A DNA stretch of 14,017 bases, taken from Synechococcaceae cyanobacterium. Its GTDB lineage: Bacteria > Cyanobacteriota > Cyanobacteriia > PCC-6307 > Cyanobiaceae. The notes beneath the pieces are model-generated. The model was not told where the DNA came from and did not search any database. It saw nothing but the letters and a program-made list of their open reading frames with translations. Made by a program: the position numbers and the translations under genes. Every line of letters begins with the position of its first letter. Position 1 is the stretch's first letter. The stretch is from assembly GCA_947460085.1 (NCBI GenBank), contig CANHGA010000027.1, forward strand, positions 1-14,017. The letters are read 5' to 3'. Shown here in pieces: positions 1 through 5,357 of this stretch.

Positions 1-49
1 AGGGCTGAGATCTGAAGCCATGCACAAAGCCGTTAACACCCCGCCTTAC

Positions 50-71
50 CTAGTGAAGAACTAGTGAAGAG
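50..71 (+). repeat. 11-bp tandem direct repeat, two copies
   Basis: CTAGTGAAGAA (50-60) is followed directly by CTAGTGAAGAG (61-71), with 10 of 11 bases identical. It lies in the AT-richer flank about 60 bp from the tRNA remnant. Integrase arm-type or excisionase sites are often short direct repeats beside an attachment core, but no specific protein can be assigned. Confidence 0.6.
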
Positions 72-102
72 AGAGAAAGTCAAATACTTAAAGCAAGTCA
101 AA

Positions 103-123
103 GCAATGGTTTTCAATCATTGC
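103..123. repeat. 6-bp inverted repeat beside the tRNA remnant
   Basis: GCAATG (103-108) and CATTGC (118-123) are exact reverse complements separated by 9 bases. The pair ends 4 bases before the tRNA-derived segment. No T-run follows on the plus strand, so a terminator is not supported. It could be a recombinase-associated site or chance. Confidence 0.4.
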
Positions 124-127
124 CAGT

Positions 128-142
128 CACTTTGGGGTAGTG
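128..142 (+). other. Putative attachment-site core (anticodon arm of tRNA-Pro)
   Basis: CACT (128-131) and AGTG (139-142) are inverted repeats flanking the 7-base loop TTGGGGT. Tyrosine integrases that use tRNA genes are known to exploit this symmetry: the stem halves act as core-binding sites and the 7-base loop as the strand-exchange region. The expected outermost C of the anticodon stem is T127, which makes only a T-G pair. This suggests tRNA identity begins at about 128, exactly at the proposed core. Assigning it as an att site is inference; no integrase is in the window. Confidence 0.55.
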
Positions 143-173
143 GGGGTCGCAGGTTCAAATCCTGTCGCTCCGA
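128..173 (+). pseudogene. 5'-truncated tRNA-Pro(GGG), 3' half only
   Basis: The segment folds as the 3' part of a tRNA. The anticodon stem is CACT/AGTG with an outer T-G pair at 127/143. The anticodon loop TTGGGGT (132-138) reads GGG with G at position 37, as is usual for tRNA-Pro. A five-base variable loop GGGTC (144-148) follows, then the T-stem GCAGG/CCTGT around TTCAAAT (149-165), the 3' acceptor strand CGCTCCG (166-172) and discriminator A173. CCA is not encoded, as is common in cyanobacteria. The matching 5' acceptor strand CGGAGCG is absent upstream: the bases where it should lie (about 101-107) are AAGCAAT, and no D-arm is visible. The gene cannot make a tRNA as it stands. The best reading is a fragment displaced by site-specific integration; an old partial duplication is the alternative. 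Confidence 0.85.
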
Positions 174-209
174 TTTAACGGTCAATTTCCACAGTTCATT
201 TCGTTTTCC

Positions 210-234
210 ACCGGCTCCCCCAGCCGGTTTTTTT
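210..234 (+). terminator. Rho-independent terminator of the former tRNA-Pro gene
   Basis: A 7-bp perfect stem, ACCGGCT (210-216) and AGCCGGT (222-228), encloses a CCCCC loop and runs into seven T residues (228-234) on the plus strand. It lies 37 bases after the tRNA discriminator base. It would have ended the intact tRNA gene and could now stop transcription leaving the element before it runs antisense into the exonuclease gene. The minus strand has no T-run after the stem, so it is not a good terminator for that gene. Confidence 0.85.
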
Positions 235-277
235 GTGGCACCCGCCCGAGGCCCAATCAGGAAACCGGGTCCGATCC

Positions 278-1189
278 CTAAGCCGCCTCAACGGGCTGCA
301 CGGGGAATGGCAGGGCCAGGGCTTCGCGATCACTCAGCCGGCGACTCCACGCCCCTGCCACCGGATCGTTCCAGCGAAAGCCCGCCTCCTTGGCCCGGTG
401 GCGTTCCGCATAGGAGAGCTTGGCCCGAAACAGTTGACGGGGTTCCTGGGCCGCGGCCAAAAGCTCCTCGAGATCACCGCAGCGCTCAAAGACCTGCACC
501 AAATAGATGCAATCCGTCAGGGCGCGGTGGGCTGCCCAGACAGGCACCCCGTAGGCCAAAGCCAGATCCCGCACCGACGGGGTTGGGCGCAGGTGCCGAT
601 CGGCTGGCCATTGGATATCGGCCATCGAGCAAATCCAAGGCTTCTCGATGGCGGGAAGGGGCCCAATGCCAAACCACTGGCGATCAAACGCCACGTTGTG
701 GGCAAGCACCGCATCGGCCCGATCCAGCATGGCCTCAAAACAGCTCAGGCCTGCCTGCCAGGGCTGGGGAAGCTGGGTGACCTCAGCCGCAATGCCATTG
801 ACGTGCTGGGCTGGATTGCGGGAGGCGGGGAGCAGAAACGACACCTGGGCCAACAGCGCGCGGCTGGCCACGTGAAACAGCACGGCCCCCACTTCAATGC
901 ACTGGCCATGGCCGGGATCGAGGCCCGTGGTCTCGGTGTCGATGATCAGCAGGACCTCTGGTGCCGCCTTCGCCAGGCTCTGGTGGCGGGGCGCCAAGGC
1001 CGGCAATTCAAGTTTGGGCGCCGCAACTGGCGCTGGAGCTGGAGCGGGCGCTGCAACTGGAGCTGGAGCGACTGGCGCGGGGTTGGGCTGGGGATCGGGC
1101 TGGTGGTCCAAGCCCTCGACCGCAGCCGGTGGGGGCGCCATCAAGCCAAGTAGGTCGTTCTGCTGCCAAAGATCGGGCTGTTCTCCCAT
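278..1189 (-). CDS. DEDDh 3'-5' exonuclease, DnaQ/Pol III epsilon-like, with extra C-terminal domain
   Basis: A protein of 303 aa from ATG 1189. Residues 31-67 are a Pro/Ala-rich linker. The exonuclease fold follows with all three motifs: ExoI IIDTETTGL (D84, E86), ExoII AHNVAFDR (D169) and ExoIII HRALTDC (H221, D226). Together these give the complete two-metal DEDDh site, so the protein should remove nucleotides from DNA or RNA 3' ends. Residues about 258-285 (AERHRAKEAGFRW...AWSRRL) resemble the small AKxxGxRW...W module found in DUF5710-like tails; its role is unknown. Standalone DnaQ-like proteins of this kind are commonly called epsilon subunit, but there is no evidence here of polymerase binding. 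ATG 1213 is an alternative start. An upstream ATG at 1318 would leave almost no room for the divergent bcp promoter and adds non-conserved-looking sequence, so I reject it. The gene is divergent from bcp. Confidence 0.88.
   Translation of the reverse strand: MGEQPDLWQQNDLLGLMAPPPAAVEGLDHQPDPQPNPAPVAPAPVAAPAPAPAPVAAPKLELPALAPRHQSLAKAAPEVLLIIDTETTGLDPGHGQCIEVGAVLFHVASRALLAQVSFLLPASRNPAQHVNGIAAEVTQLPQPWQAGLSCFEAMLDRADAVLAHNVAFDRQWFGIGPLPAIEKPWICSMADIQWPADRHLRPTPSVRDLALAYGVPVWAAHRALTDCIYLVQVFERCGDLEELLAAAQEPRQLFRAKLSYAERHRAKEAGFRWNDPVAGAWSRRLSDREALALPFPVQPVEAA
1022..1087 (-). repeat. Degenerate short-repeat DNA encoding the Pro/Ala linker of the exonuclease
   Basis: Plus-strand motifs GCAACTGG and GCTGGAGCTGGAGC recur, the first at about 1023 and again about 30 bases later, with CTGGAG hexamers between them. 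On the coding strand they give alternating Pro, Ala and Val residues. This looks like slippage-prone low-complexity sequence between a short N-terminal segment and the nuclease domain, so its length probably varies between strains. Confidence 0.6.
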
Positions 1190-1350
1190 CGGAGCCCCCA
1201 AGCACTGCCCCATGGTCCCAGGTGATGCAAGGGGCAAGTCAAATCCAGTCCACCAAGGCAAAACCAGACCACCAAATAAATCCGGGCCACCAGGGCAAAC
1301 CCGCTGCCTAGGCTGCAAGCCAACACCCTTCGATGCCCCTAGCTGCCGCC
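1190..1350. promoter_or_regulatory. Divergent intergenic region between the exonuclease gene and bcp
   Basis: This interval must hold the promoters of both divergent genes if the chosen starts are right. Its clearest structure is a set of three imperfect direct repeats at 1241-1297. I cannot assign a -35/-10 pair with confidence: the AT-richest patch (AAATAAAT around 1275-1282) is the only one that stands out and lies inside the repeats. Confidence 0.5.
1241..1297. repeat. Three imperfect ~20-bp direct repeats in a divergent promoter region
   Basis: Copy A (1241-1260) and copy C (1278-1297) share 17 of 20 bases with the pattern AAATCC.G.CCACCA.GGCA. Copy B (1261-1277) is shorter but keeps the CCAGACCACCAA core. 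The shared heart is CCACCA preceded by CC. Regular spacing of about 17-20 bp places the copies roughly two helical turns apart, which suits cooperative binding of a regulator, though simple tandem duplication would look the same. Confidence 0.55.
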
Positions 1351-1806
1351 ATGCCCCTTGCCGTTGGAGATAGGGCCCCCTTGGTTGCCCTGCGCGATCA
1401 AAACGGAACCGAGCGCCGCAGCGACCAATTGGACGGCAAAGCCCTGGTGCTGTTCTTCTACCCCAAGGACGACACCCCGGGCTGCACCATGGAGGCCTGC
1501 GCCTTCCGTGACAACTACGCCGAGCTGCAATCCCTGGATGCTGAGGTGTGGGGCGTCAGTGGCGACGATGCCGGCAGCCACCAGCGCTTTGCCACCCGCC
1601 ACCAACTGCCCTACCCCCTGCTTGTGGACCAGGCCAATGGCCTGCGCAAGGCCTTTGGCGTACCGAGTGTGTTGGGCCTCCTGCCTGGGCGGGTCACCTA
1701 CGTGATCGATGGCAGCGGCGTGATTCGCCACATCTTCAACAACTTGCTGGACGGGCCTGCCCACCTGCGGGAGGCCAAGGCTGCCCTGCAAACCCTGCGG
1801 GCCTGA
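1351..1806 (+). CDS. bcp: Thioredoxin-dependent peroxiredoxin, Bcp/PrxQ family
   Basis: A protein of 151 aa from ATG 1351. It reduces hydrogen peroxide and organic hydroperoxides using thioredoxin. The thioredoxin-fold motif FFYPKDDTPGCTMEAC carries the peroxidatic Cys45 and, five residues later, the resolving Cys50, the defining atypical 2-Cys arrangement of PrxQ. GVSGDDAGSHQRF and the C-terminal RVTYVIDGSGVIRHIF stretch are also typical. The family usually begins close to the GDxAP segment (here GDRAP, residues 6-10), which favours ATG 1351; ATG 1333 would add only MPLAAA and is possible. Neither has a clear Shine-Dalgarno. The stop TGA (1804-1806) overlaps the ATG of the next gene as TGATG, so the two are probably co-translated. 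Confidence 0.95.
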   Translation: MPLAVGDRAPLVALRDQNGTERRSDQLDGKALVLFFYPKDDTPGCTMEACAFRDNYAELQSLDAEVWGVSGDDAGSHQRFATRHQLPYPLLVDQANGLRKAFGVPSVLGLLPGRVTYVIDGSGVIRHIFNNLLDGPAHLREAKAALQTLRA

Positions 1807-2579
1807 TGGCCATGGCCCGCTGGCGGCAACAGGGGGATCTGTGGATCCTGGCCCCCTCCAACCATCCCGATGGCGATCACCCGAGCCACGGGCAGAACCA
1901 AGGACAGATCAAAGGGCTCATCCAATTCATTGGGGGCAGTTACCTGGCTGCCAAACCCCAACTGAGCTATCGACGCCTCCTGGAGGCCTTGGCCCTGCGG
2001 GGTTGGCAGATCGCCACCTGGAGCTACGTGCCGGGCTTTGACCACCAGGGACAGGCCAATGCGGCCTGGCGCCAATTCCGCAGCCTGCGCAGCCAGCTCC
2101 CCAACCCGGAGGGCCGCCCCTGCCTCCGGCTCGGCCACAGCCTGGGCTGCAAGCTCCACTTGCTCGCCCCCGATGGCGGCAGGGGCTGCGACGGCCTGGC
2201 GGCCCTGAGCTTCAACAACTTTTCAGCCGAACGATCGGTTCCGCTCCTGGCGGAGATGGGCCAACAATTTGGCTTCCGCAGTGAGTTCAGCCCATCACCC
2301 CAGGAAACCTTGCTGCAGGTGGAAACCAGCTACCTCCAACCCCGCAACCTGCTCGTGCGCTTTAACCGCGACGGCATCGACCAAAGCTCCCGCCTGCTCG
2401 GGGCCCTGCAATCGAGGCCGGAGGATGCCTCCGAGCTCAGGGAGTTGCCCGGCGACCACCTCACCCCGGCCAGTGCCGGGCTGCGCCAGAACCTCCTCGG
2501 CAGCTGGGCGGATGACCCCGCCAAGCAGCGCGCCGTGGATCGTCTGGCGGATTTGATTGGCCAGTGGTCTGGGGCTTAA
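1806..2579 (+). CDS. DUF1350 family protein, alpha/beta-hydrolase-like
   Basis: A protein of 257 aa starting at the ATG that overlaps the bcp stop (TGATG). Family signs are the N-terminal GLIQFIGGSYLAAKPQLSY block (residues 37-55) and a nucleophile elbow GHSLGCKLH (Ser112). Candidate acid residues D189 or D192 lie in VRFNRDGID, and His218 lies in LPGDHLTP. Together they suggest a Ser-Asp-His triad, though the substrate is not known. DUF1350 proteins are widespread in cyanobacteria and plastid-bearing plants. No signal peptide or membrane segment is visible, so it is probably cytosolic. Coupling to a peroxiredoxin hints at a lipid or oxidative-stress role, but that is only context. Its TAA shares three bases with the acs stop on the other strand. 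Longer upstream starts lie inside bcp and are not needed. Confidence 0.88.
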   Translation: MAMARWRQQGDLWILAPSNHPDGDHPSHGQNQGQIKGLIQFIGGSYLAAKPQLSYRRLLEALALRGWQIATWSYVPGFDHQGQANAAWRQFRSLRSQLPNPEGRPCLRLGHSLGCKLHLLAPDGGRGCDGLAALSFNNFSAERSVPLLAEMGQQFGFRSEFSPSPQETLLQVETSYLQPRNLLVRFNRDGIDQSSRLLGALQSRPEDASELRELPGDHLTPASAGLRQNLLGSWADDPAKQRAVDRLADLIGQWSGA

Positions 2580-4567
2580 ACCCGCAGGGCTTCCAGCACC
2601 GAGCGGTCCTCAAGGGTGCTGGTATCGCCCGTTACCTCCTCGCCTGCGGCGAGGGAGCGCAGGATGCGGCGCATGATTTTGCCGCTCCGGGTTTTGGGTA
2701 GGGCGTCGGTGAAGTGGATGGCATCCGGCCGGGCAATGGCGCCAATCTCCTGGCCCACATGGCTGCGCAAGGCCGCCACCAGCGCCCCATCGCCCAGCCG
2801 TCCCACCTCCAGGGTCACAAAGGCCACAATCGCCTCTCCCTTGAGGTCATCGGGTCGGCCCACCACCGCCGCCTCAGCCACCGCTGGGTGGCTGACCAGG
2901 GCCGATTCAATCTCCATGGTGCCCAGGCGGTGGCCCGACACGTTGATGACGTCGTCGACCCGGCCCATCACCCAGAAGTAGCCGTCGCTGTCCCGGCGGG
3001 CGCCATCACCGGAGAAATAGAGGGAGGAGCCATCGGCGGGGCGCACTTCCTCCCAATAGCTCTTGCGGAAGCGGTCTGGATCGCCATGGATGGTGCGCAT
3101 CATCCCGGGCCAAGGCCGACGAATCGCCAGGTAGCCCCCCTGGTCGGGCCCTTGGGAGTTGCCGTCGTGGTCGACGATGTCGGCCACGATGCCTGGCAGG
3201 GGCAAGGTGGCCGATCCCGGCTTGGTGGGGGTGGCCCCCGGCAGGGGGCTGATCATCACCCCACCGGTTTCGGTCTGCCACCAGGTGTCCACGATGGGGC
3301 AACGGCCCCCGCCAATCACCTGTTGGTACCAGATCCAGGCTTCTGGGTTGATCGGCTCCCCCACCGTGCCCAGGATTCGCAGGGTGCCCATGTCGTACTG
3401 GTCCGGCACCTCCCGGCCGCTCTTCATGAAGGCCCGAATCGCCGTCGGAGCTGTGTAAAAGAGGGTCACCTTGTGCTTCTCAATCACCTCCCAAAAGGCG
3501 CCGGGCTTGCTCGGACGGGGAGCCCCCTCGTACATCACCGTGGTGGCGCCATTGGAGAGGGGGCCGTACACGATGTAGCTGTGGCCCGTAATCCAGCCCA
3601 CATCGGCGGTGCACCAATGGATGTCGTCCTCGCGGATGTCGAAAATCCACTGGAAGGTGAGGTGGGCCCAGAGGTTGTAGCCCGCTGTGGTGTGGACCAC
3701 ACCCTTCGGTTTTCCGGTGGATCCGGAGGTGTAGAGCACAAATAGCCGGTCTTCGCTGGCCATGGGCTCGGCGGGGCAATCGGCGCCCTGGGCGCCCACC
3801 AGCTCATGCCACCAATGGTCGCGGCCGGCTTGCATCGCCGCACCACTCTTGATCCGCTCCACCACCAGCACCGCCTGCACTGAGGGCACCGCCCCTCCGG
3901 CCAGGGCCGCATCCACCGCCGGCTTGAGCGCAACGGGTTTGTCCTTGCGGAAGCCCCCGTCGGCGGTGATCACCGCCTTGGCCTGGCCATCGATGAGCCG
4001 ATCCCGCAGGGCATCGGCGGAGAAGCCGCCAAACACCACCGAATGGGGTGCCCCAATCCGGGCGCAGGCCAACATGGCGATGGCGGCCTCCGGCACCATG
4101 GGCATGTACAGGGCCACCAGATCGCCCTTGCCAACCCCAAGGGCCTTCAAGGCATTGGCGGCCTGGCAGACCTGCTGATGCAATTCGCGGTAGGTGAACG
4201 TGCGCAAGTCGCCAGGCTCACCCTCCCAAATTAAGGCTGGCTTTTCAGCCCGGGGGCCATCCAGGTGGCGATCCAGGCAGTTAAAGGAGAGGTTGGTGGT
4301 GCCCCCCTCAAACCATTTGGCAAAGGGGGGATTGGTCCAATCGAGCACGGTGTCGAACGGCTCGAACCAGTGCAGGTGCTGGCGGGCCATCTCACCCCAA
4401 AAGCCATCGGGATCGGACTCGGCCCTGGCCGCCAAGTCTTGATAGGCCGCCATCGAGTTGATCCGGGCCGTGGCCGCCAAAGAGGCGGGCGGTTGGAAAA
4501 CCCGCTGCTCTTGCAACACCGATTCAATGGTGGGGTTGTCGGCTTTGGGGCTGGCGGCCTCGCTCAT
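2576..4567 (-). CDS. acs: Acetyl-CoA synthetase (AMP-forming)
   Basis: A protein of 663 aa from ATG 4567, the usual family length. It activates acetate to acetyl-AMP with ATP and then forms acetyl-CoA. In order: the N-terminal ACS segment with DGFWGEMARQHLHWFEPFD; ATP P-loop YTSGSTGKPKG (279-289); TWWQTETGG (428-436), with W430 as the acetate-pocket tryptophan; the hinge and aspartate region YFSGDGARRDSDGYFW...GRVDDVINVSGHR; and PKTRSGKIMRR with catalytic K630, the lysine acetylated by Pat-type enzymes in other bacteria. All key residues are intact. In a phototroph it would salvage acetate and recycle acetate leaking from metabolism. The reading frame stays open upstream to 5095, but that part lies across the HAD gene and has no ACS similarity. 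The gene is convergent with DUF1350 and divergent from the HAD gene. Confidence 0.98.
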   Translation of the reverse strand: MSEAASPKADNPTIESVLQEQRVFQPPASLAATARINSMAAYQDLAARAESDPDGFWGEMARQHLHWFEPFDTVLDWTNPPFAKWFEGGTTNLSFNCLDRHLDGPRAEKPALIWEGEPGDLRTFTYRELHQQVCQAANALKALGVGKGDLVALYMPMVPEAAIAMLACARIGAPHSVVFGGFSADALRDRLIDGQAKAVITADGGFRKDKPVALKPAVDAALAGGAVPSVQAVLVVERIKSGAAMQAGRDHWWHELVGAQGADCPAEPMASEDRLFVLYTSGSTGKPKGVVHTTAGYNLWAHLTFQWIFDIREDDIHWCTADVGWITGHSYIVYGPLSNGATTVMYEGAPRPSKPGAFWEVIEKHKVTLFYTAPTAIRAFMKSGREVPDQYDMGTLRILGTVGEPINPEAWIWYQQVIGGGRCPIVDTWWQTETGGVMISPLPGATPTKPGSATLPLPGIVADIVDHDGNSQGPDQGGYLAIRRPWPGMMRTIHGDPDRFRKSYWEEVRPADGSSLYFSGDGARRDSDGYFWVMGRVDDVINVSGHRLGTMEIESALVSHPAVAEAAVVGRPDDLKGEAIVAFVTLEVGRLGDGALVAALRSHVGQEIGAIARPDAIHFTDALPKTRSGKIMRRILRSLAAGEEVTGDTSTLEDRSVLEALRV

Positions 4568-4652
4568 GGACTCAACCGGTGCTGCTGGTGGGATGGGCCC
4601 ATTCAAGCGCTGAATGCGGGGCGGGGCAGGCGCTCTTGCAGGATGGGTGGGT

Positions 4653-5315
4653 ATGGCCCTCCCCGCCGCCTGCCTCTTTGATCTCGATGGGCTGCTGCTC
4701 GACACGGAGCCGCTGCACGCCAGGGCGTGGCAAGCCGCCGCCGAACACTTCGGCTGCAATCTCCTACCCGAGCAATTCCTGCAGCTGCGGGGCCGGCGCA
4801 GGGGTGATTGCGCCGAGCAAGTGATCGACTGGATTGGCGACCAGGGGCTTTCCCAACCCAGCCGAGAAGCCCTGCTGGCCGTGCGCCAACCGATCGCTGA
4901 AGCCCTACTGATCCACGCCAAGCCCACACCGGGGGCCATGGCCCTGGTCGCCCGCTGTGAAGCCCTGGCCATCCCCATGGCCCTTGCCACAAGCAGCTCC
5001 AAGGATGCCGTGGCCCTCAAGGCCGAACCCCACCCCTGGCTGAAGGGCATCAGCACCCGGGTGCATGGGGATGATCCTGAACTAACCGCCGGCAAACCGG
5101 AGCCGGATGTGTTCTTGCTGGCAGCAGCCCGCTTGGCCGTTGATCCCCAAGCCTGCTGGGCCTTTGAGGATTCCCCGGCCGGGGCCCAGGCCGCCCTGGC
5201 CGCGGGCTGCCAGGTGTATGTGGTGCCGCCCGACCATCTCCATGGCCAAAGCCGATCCGATGCCTATCCGGGCATCACCCTGTTTTTAGGGAGCCTGGAA
5301 GAGATCACGCTCTAG
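4653..5315 (+). CDS. HAD superfamily hydrolase, subfamily IA (phosphatase/phosphoglucomutase-like)
   Basis: A protein of 220 aa from ATG 4653, preceded by the purine-rich GGATGGGTGGGT. HAD motif I is FDLDGLLLDTEP (nucleophile D10, acid/base D12), motif II is ATSSS (residues 112-116), motif III is GKPEPDVF (K148), and motif IV is EDSPAGAQAA (E172, D173). The helical cap between residues about 16 and 85 places it in the beta-phosphoglucomutase/phosphoglycolate phosphatase branch. The substrate cannot be told from sequence: sugar phosphate, nucleotide or 2-phosphoglycolate are all possible. An in-frame ATG at 4614 would add 13 residues before the conserved core and is less likely. It is the only plus-strand gene between acs and sds and ends tail to tail with sds over a 16-bp palindrome. 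Confidence 0.92.
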   Translation: MALPAACLFDLDGLLLDTEPLHARAWQAAAEHFGCNLLPEQFLQLRGRRRGDCAEQVIDWIGDQGLSQPSREALLAVRQPIAEALLIHAKPTPGAMALVARCEALAIPMALATSSSKDAVALKAEPHPWLKGISTRVHGDDPELTAGKPEPDVFLLAAARLAVDPQACWAFEDSPAGAQAALAAGCQVYVVPPDHLHGQSRSDAYPGITLFLGSLEEITL

Positions 5316-5323
5316 CTAGAGCG
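5308..5323. repeat. 16-bp perfect palindrome at the stop of the HAD gene
   Basis: CGCTCTAGCTAGAGCG is its own reverse complement and covers the TAG stop at 5313-5315. A second small inverted pair GAGC/GCTC follows at 5339-5342 and 5347-5350, just before the sds stop at 5358. Both lie in the 42-bp gap between convergent genes or at its edge. They could form hairpins in either transcript and serve as a factor-dependent or weak bidirectional terminator, but no T-run follows on either strand. Confidence 0.55.
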
Positions 5324-5357
5324 ATCAGGCAAGGGGTAGAGCTTTAGCTCGATTGGG

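Larger units (their letters stand above)
1..127. other. AT-richer flank, probable end of an integrated element
   Basis: No convincing gene lies here. Positions 61-120 contain 20 G/C of 60 by hand count (33%), against roughly two-thirds in the rest of the window. Short repeats are crowded in: an 11-bp tandem pair (50-60 and 61-71), AAGTCAAA at 77-84 and 95-102, AAGCAA at 91-96 and 101-106, and an inverted pair GCAATG/CATTGC at 103-108 and 118-123. One plus-strand frame is open from position 2 to a TAG at 62-64 and could be the tail of a gene entering from the left, but 20 codons is within chance. Composition and position next to a truncated tRNA suggest this is foreign DNA; that is inference. 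Confidence 0.5.

Noticed and set aside
2..64. C-terminal tail of a gene entering from the left (20 open codons ending in TAG)
   Set aside because: Too short to separate from chance and no recognisable motif; recorded only as a possibility in the flank entry.
101..173. A complete functional tRNA-Pro gene
   Set aside because: The 3' acceptor strand needs CGGAGCG at the 5' end, but the bases there are AAGCAAT and no D-arm can be drawn. Only the anticodon arm onward is present.
100..175. Acceptor piece of a two-piece (permuted) tmRNA, known in some picocyanobacteria
   Set aside because: The segment has a standard anticodon stem-loop with GGG, a 5-base variable loop and a T-arm, as in tRNA-Pro, and lacks the tmRNA Ala-type acceptor features.
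64..780. Plus-strand open frame of 238 codons across the tRNA remnant
   Set aside because: It runs through the tRNA-derived segment, the terminator and the antisense of the exonuclease gene, and has no recognisable domain.
233..1153. Plus-strand open frame of 306 codons opposite the exonuclease
   Set aside because: Antisense shadow of a gene with all DEDDh motifs; long spurious frames are common in GC-rich DNA.
2714..3745. Plus-strand open frame of 343 codons opposite acs
   Set aside because: Lies wholly within a fully conserved acetyl-CoA synthetase and shows His/Gly/Pro-rich composition typical of antisense frames.
4568..5095. N-terminal extension of acs to 839 residues
   Set aside because: The extension is the antisense of the HAD gene and makes the protein far longer than the family.
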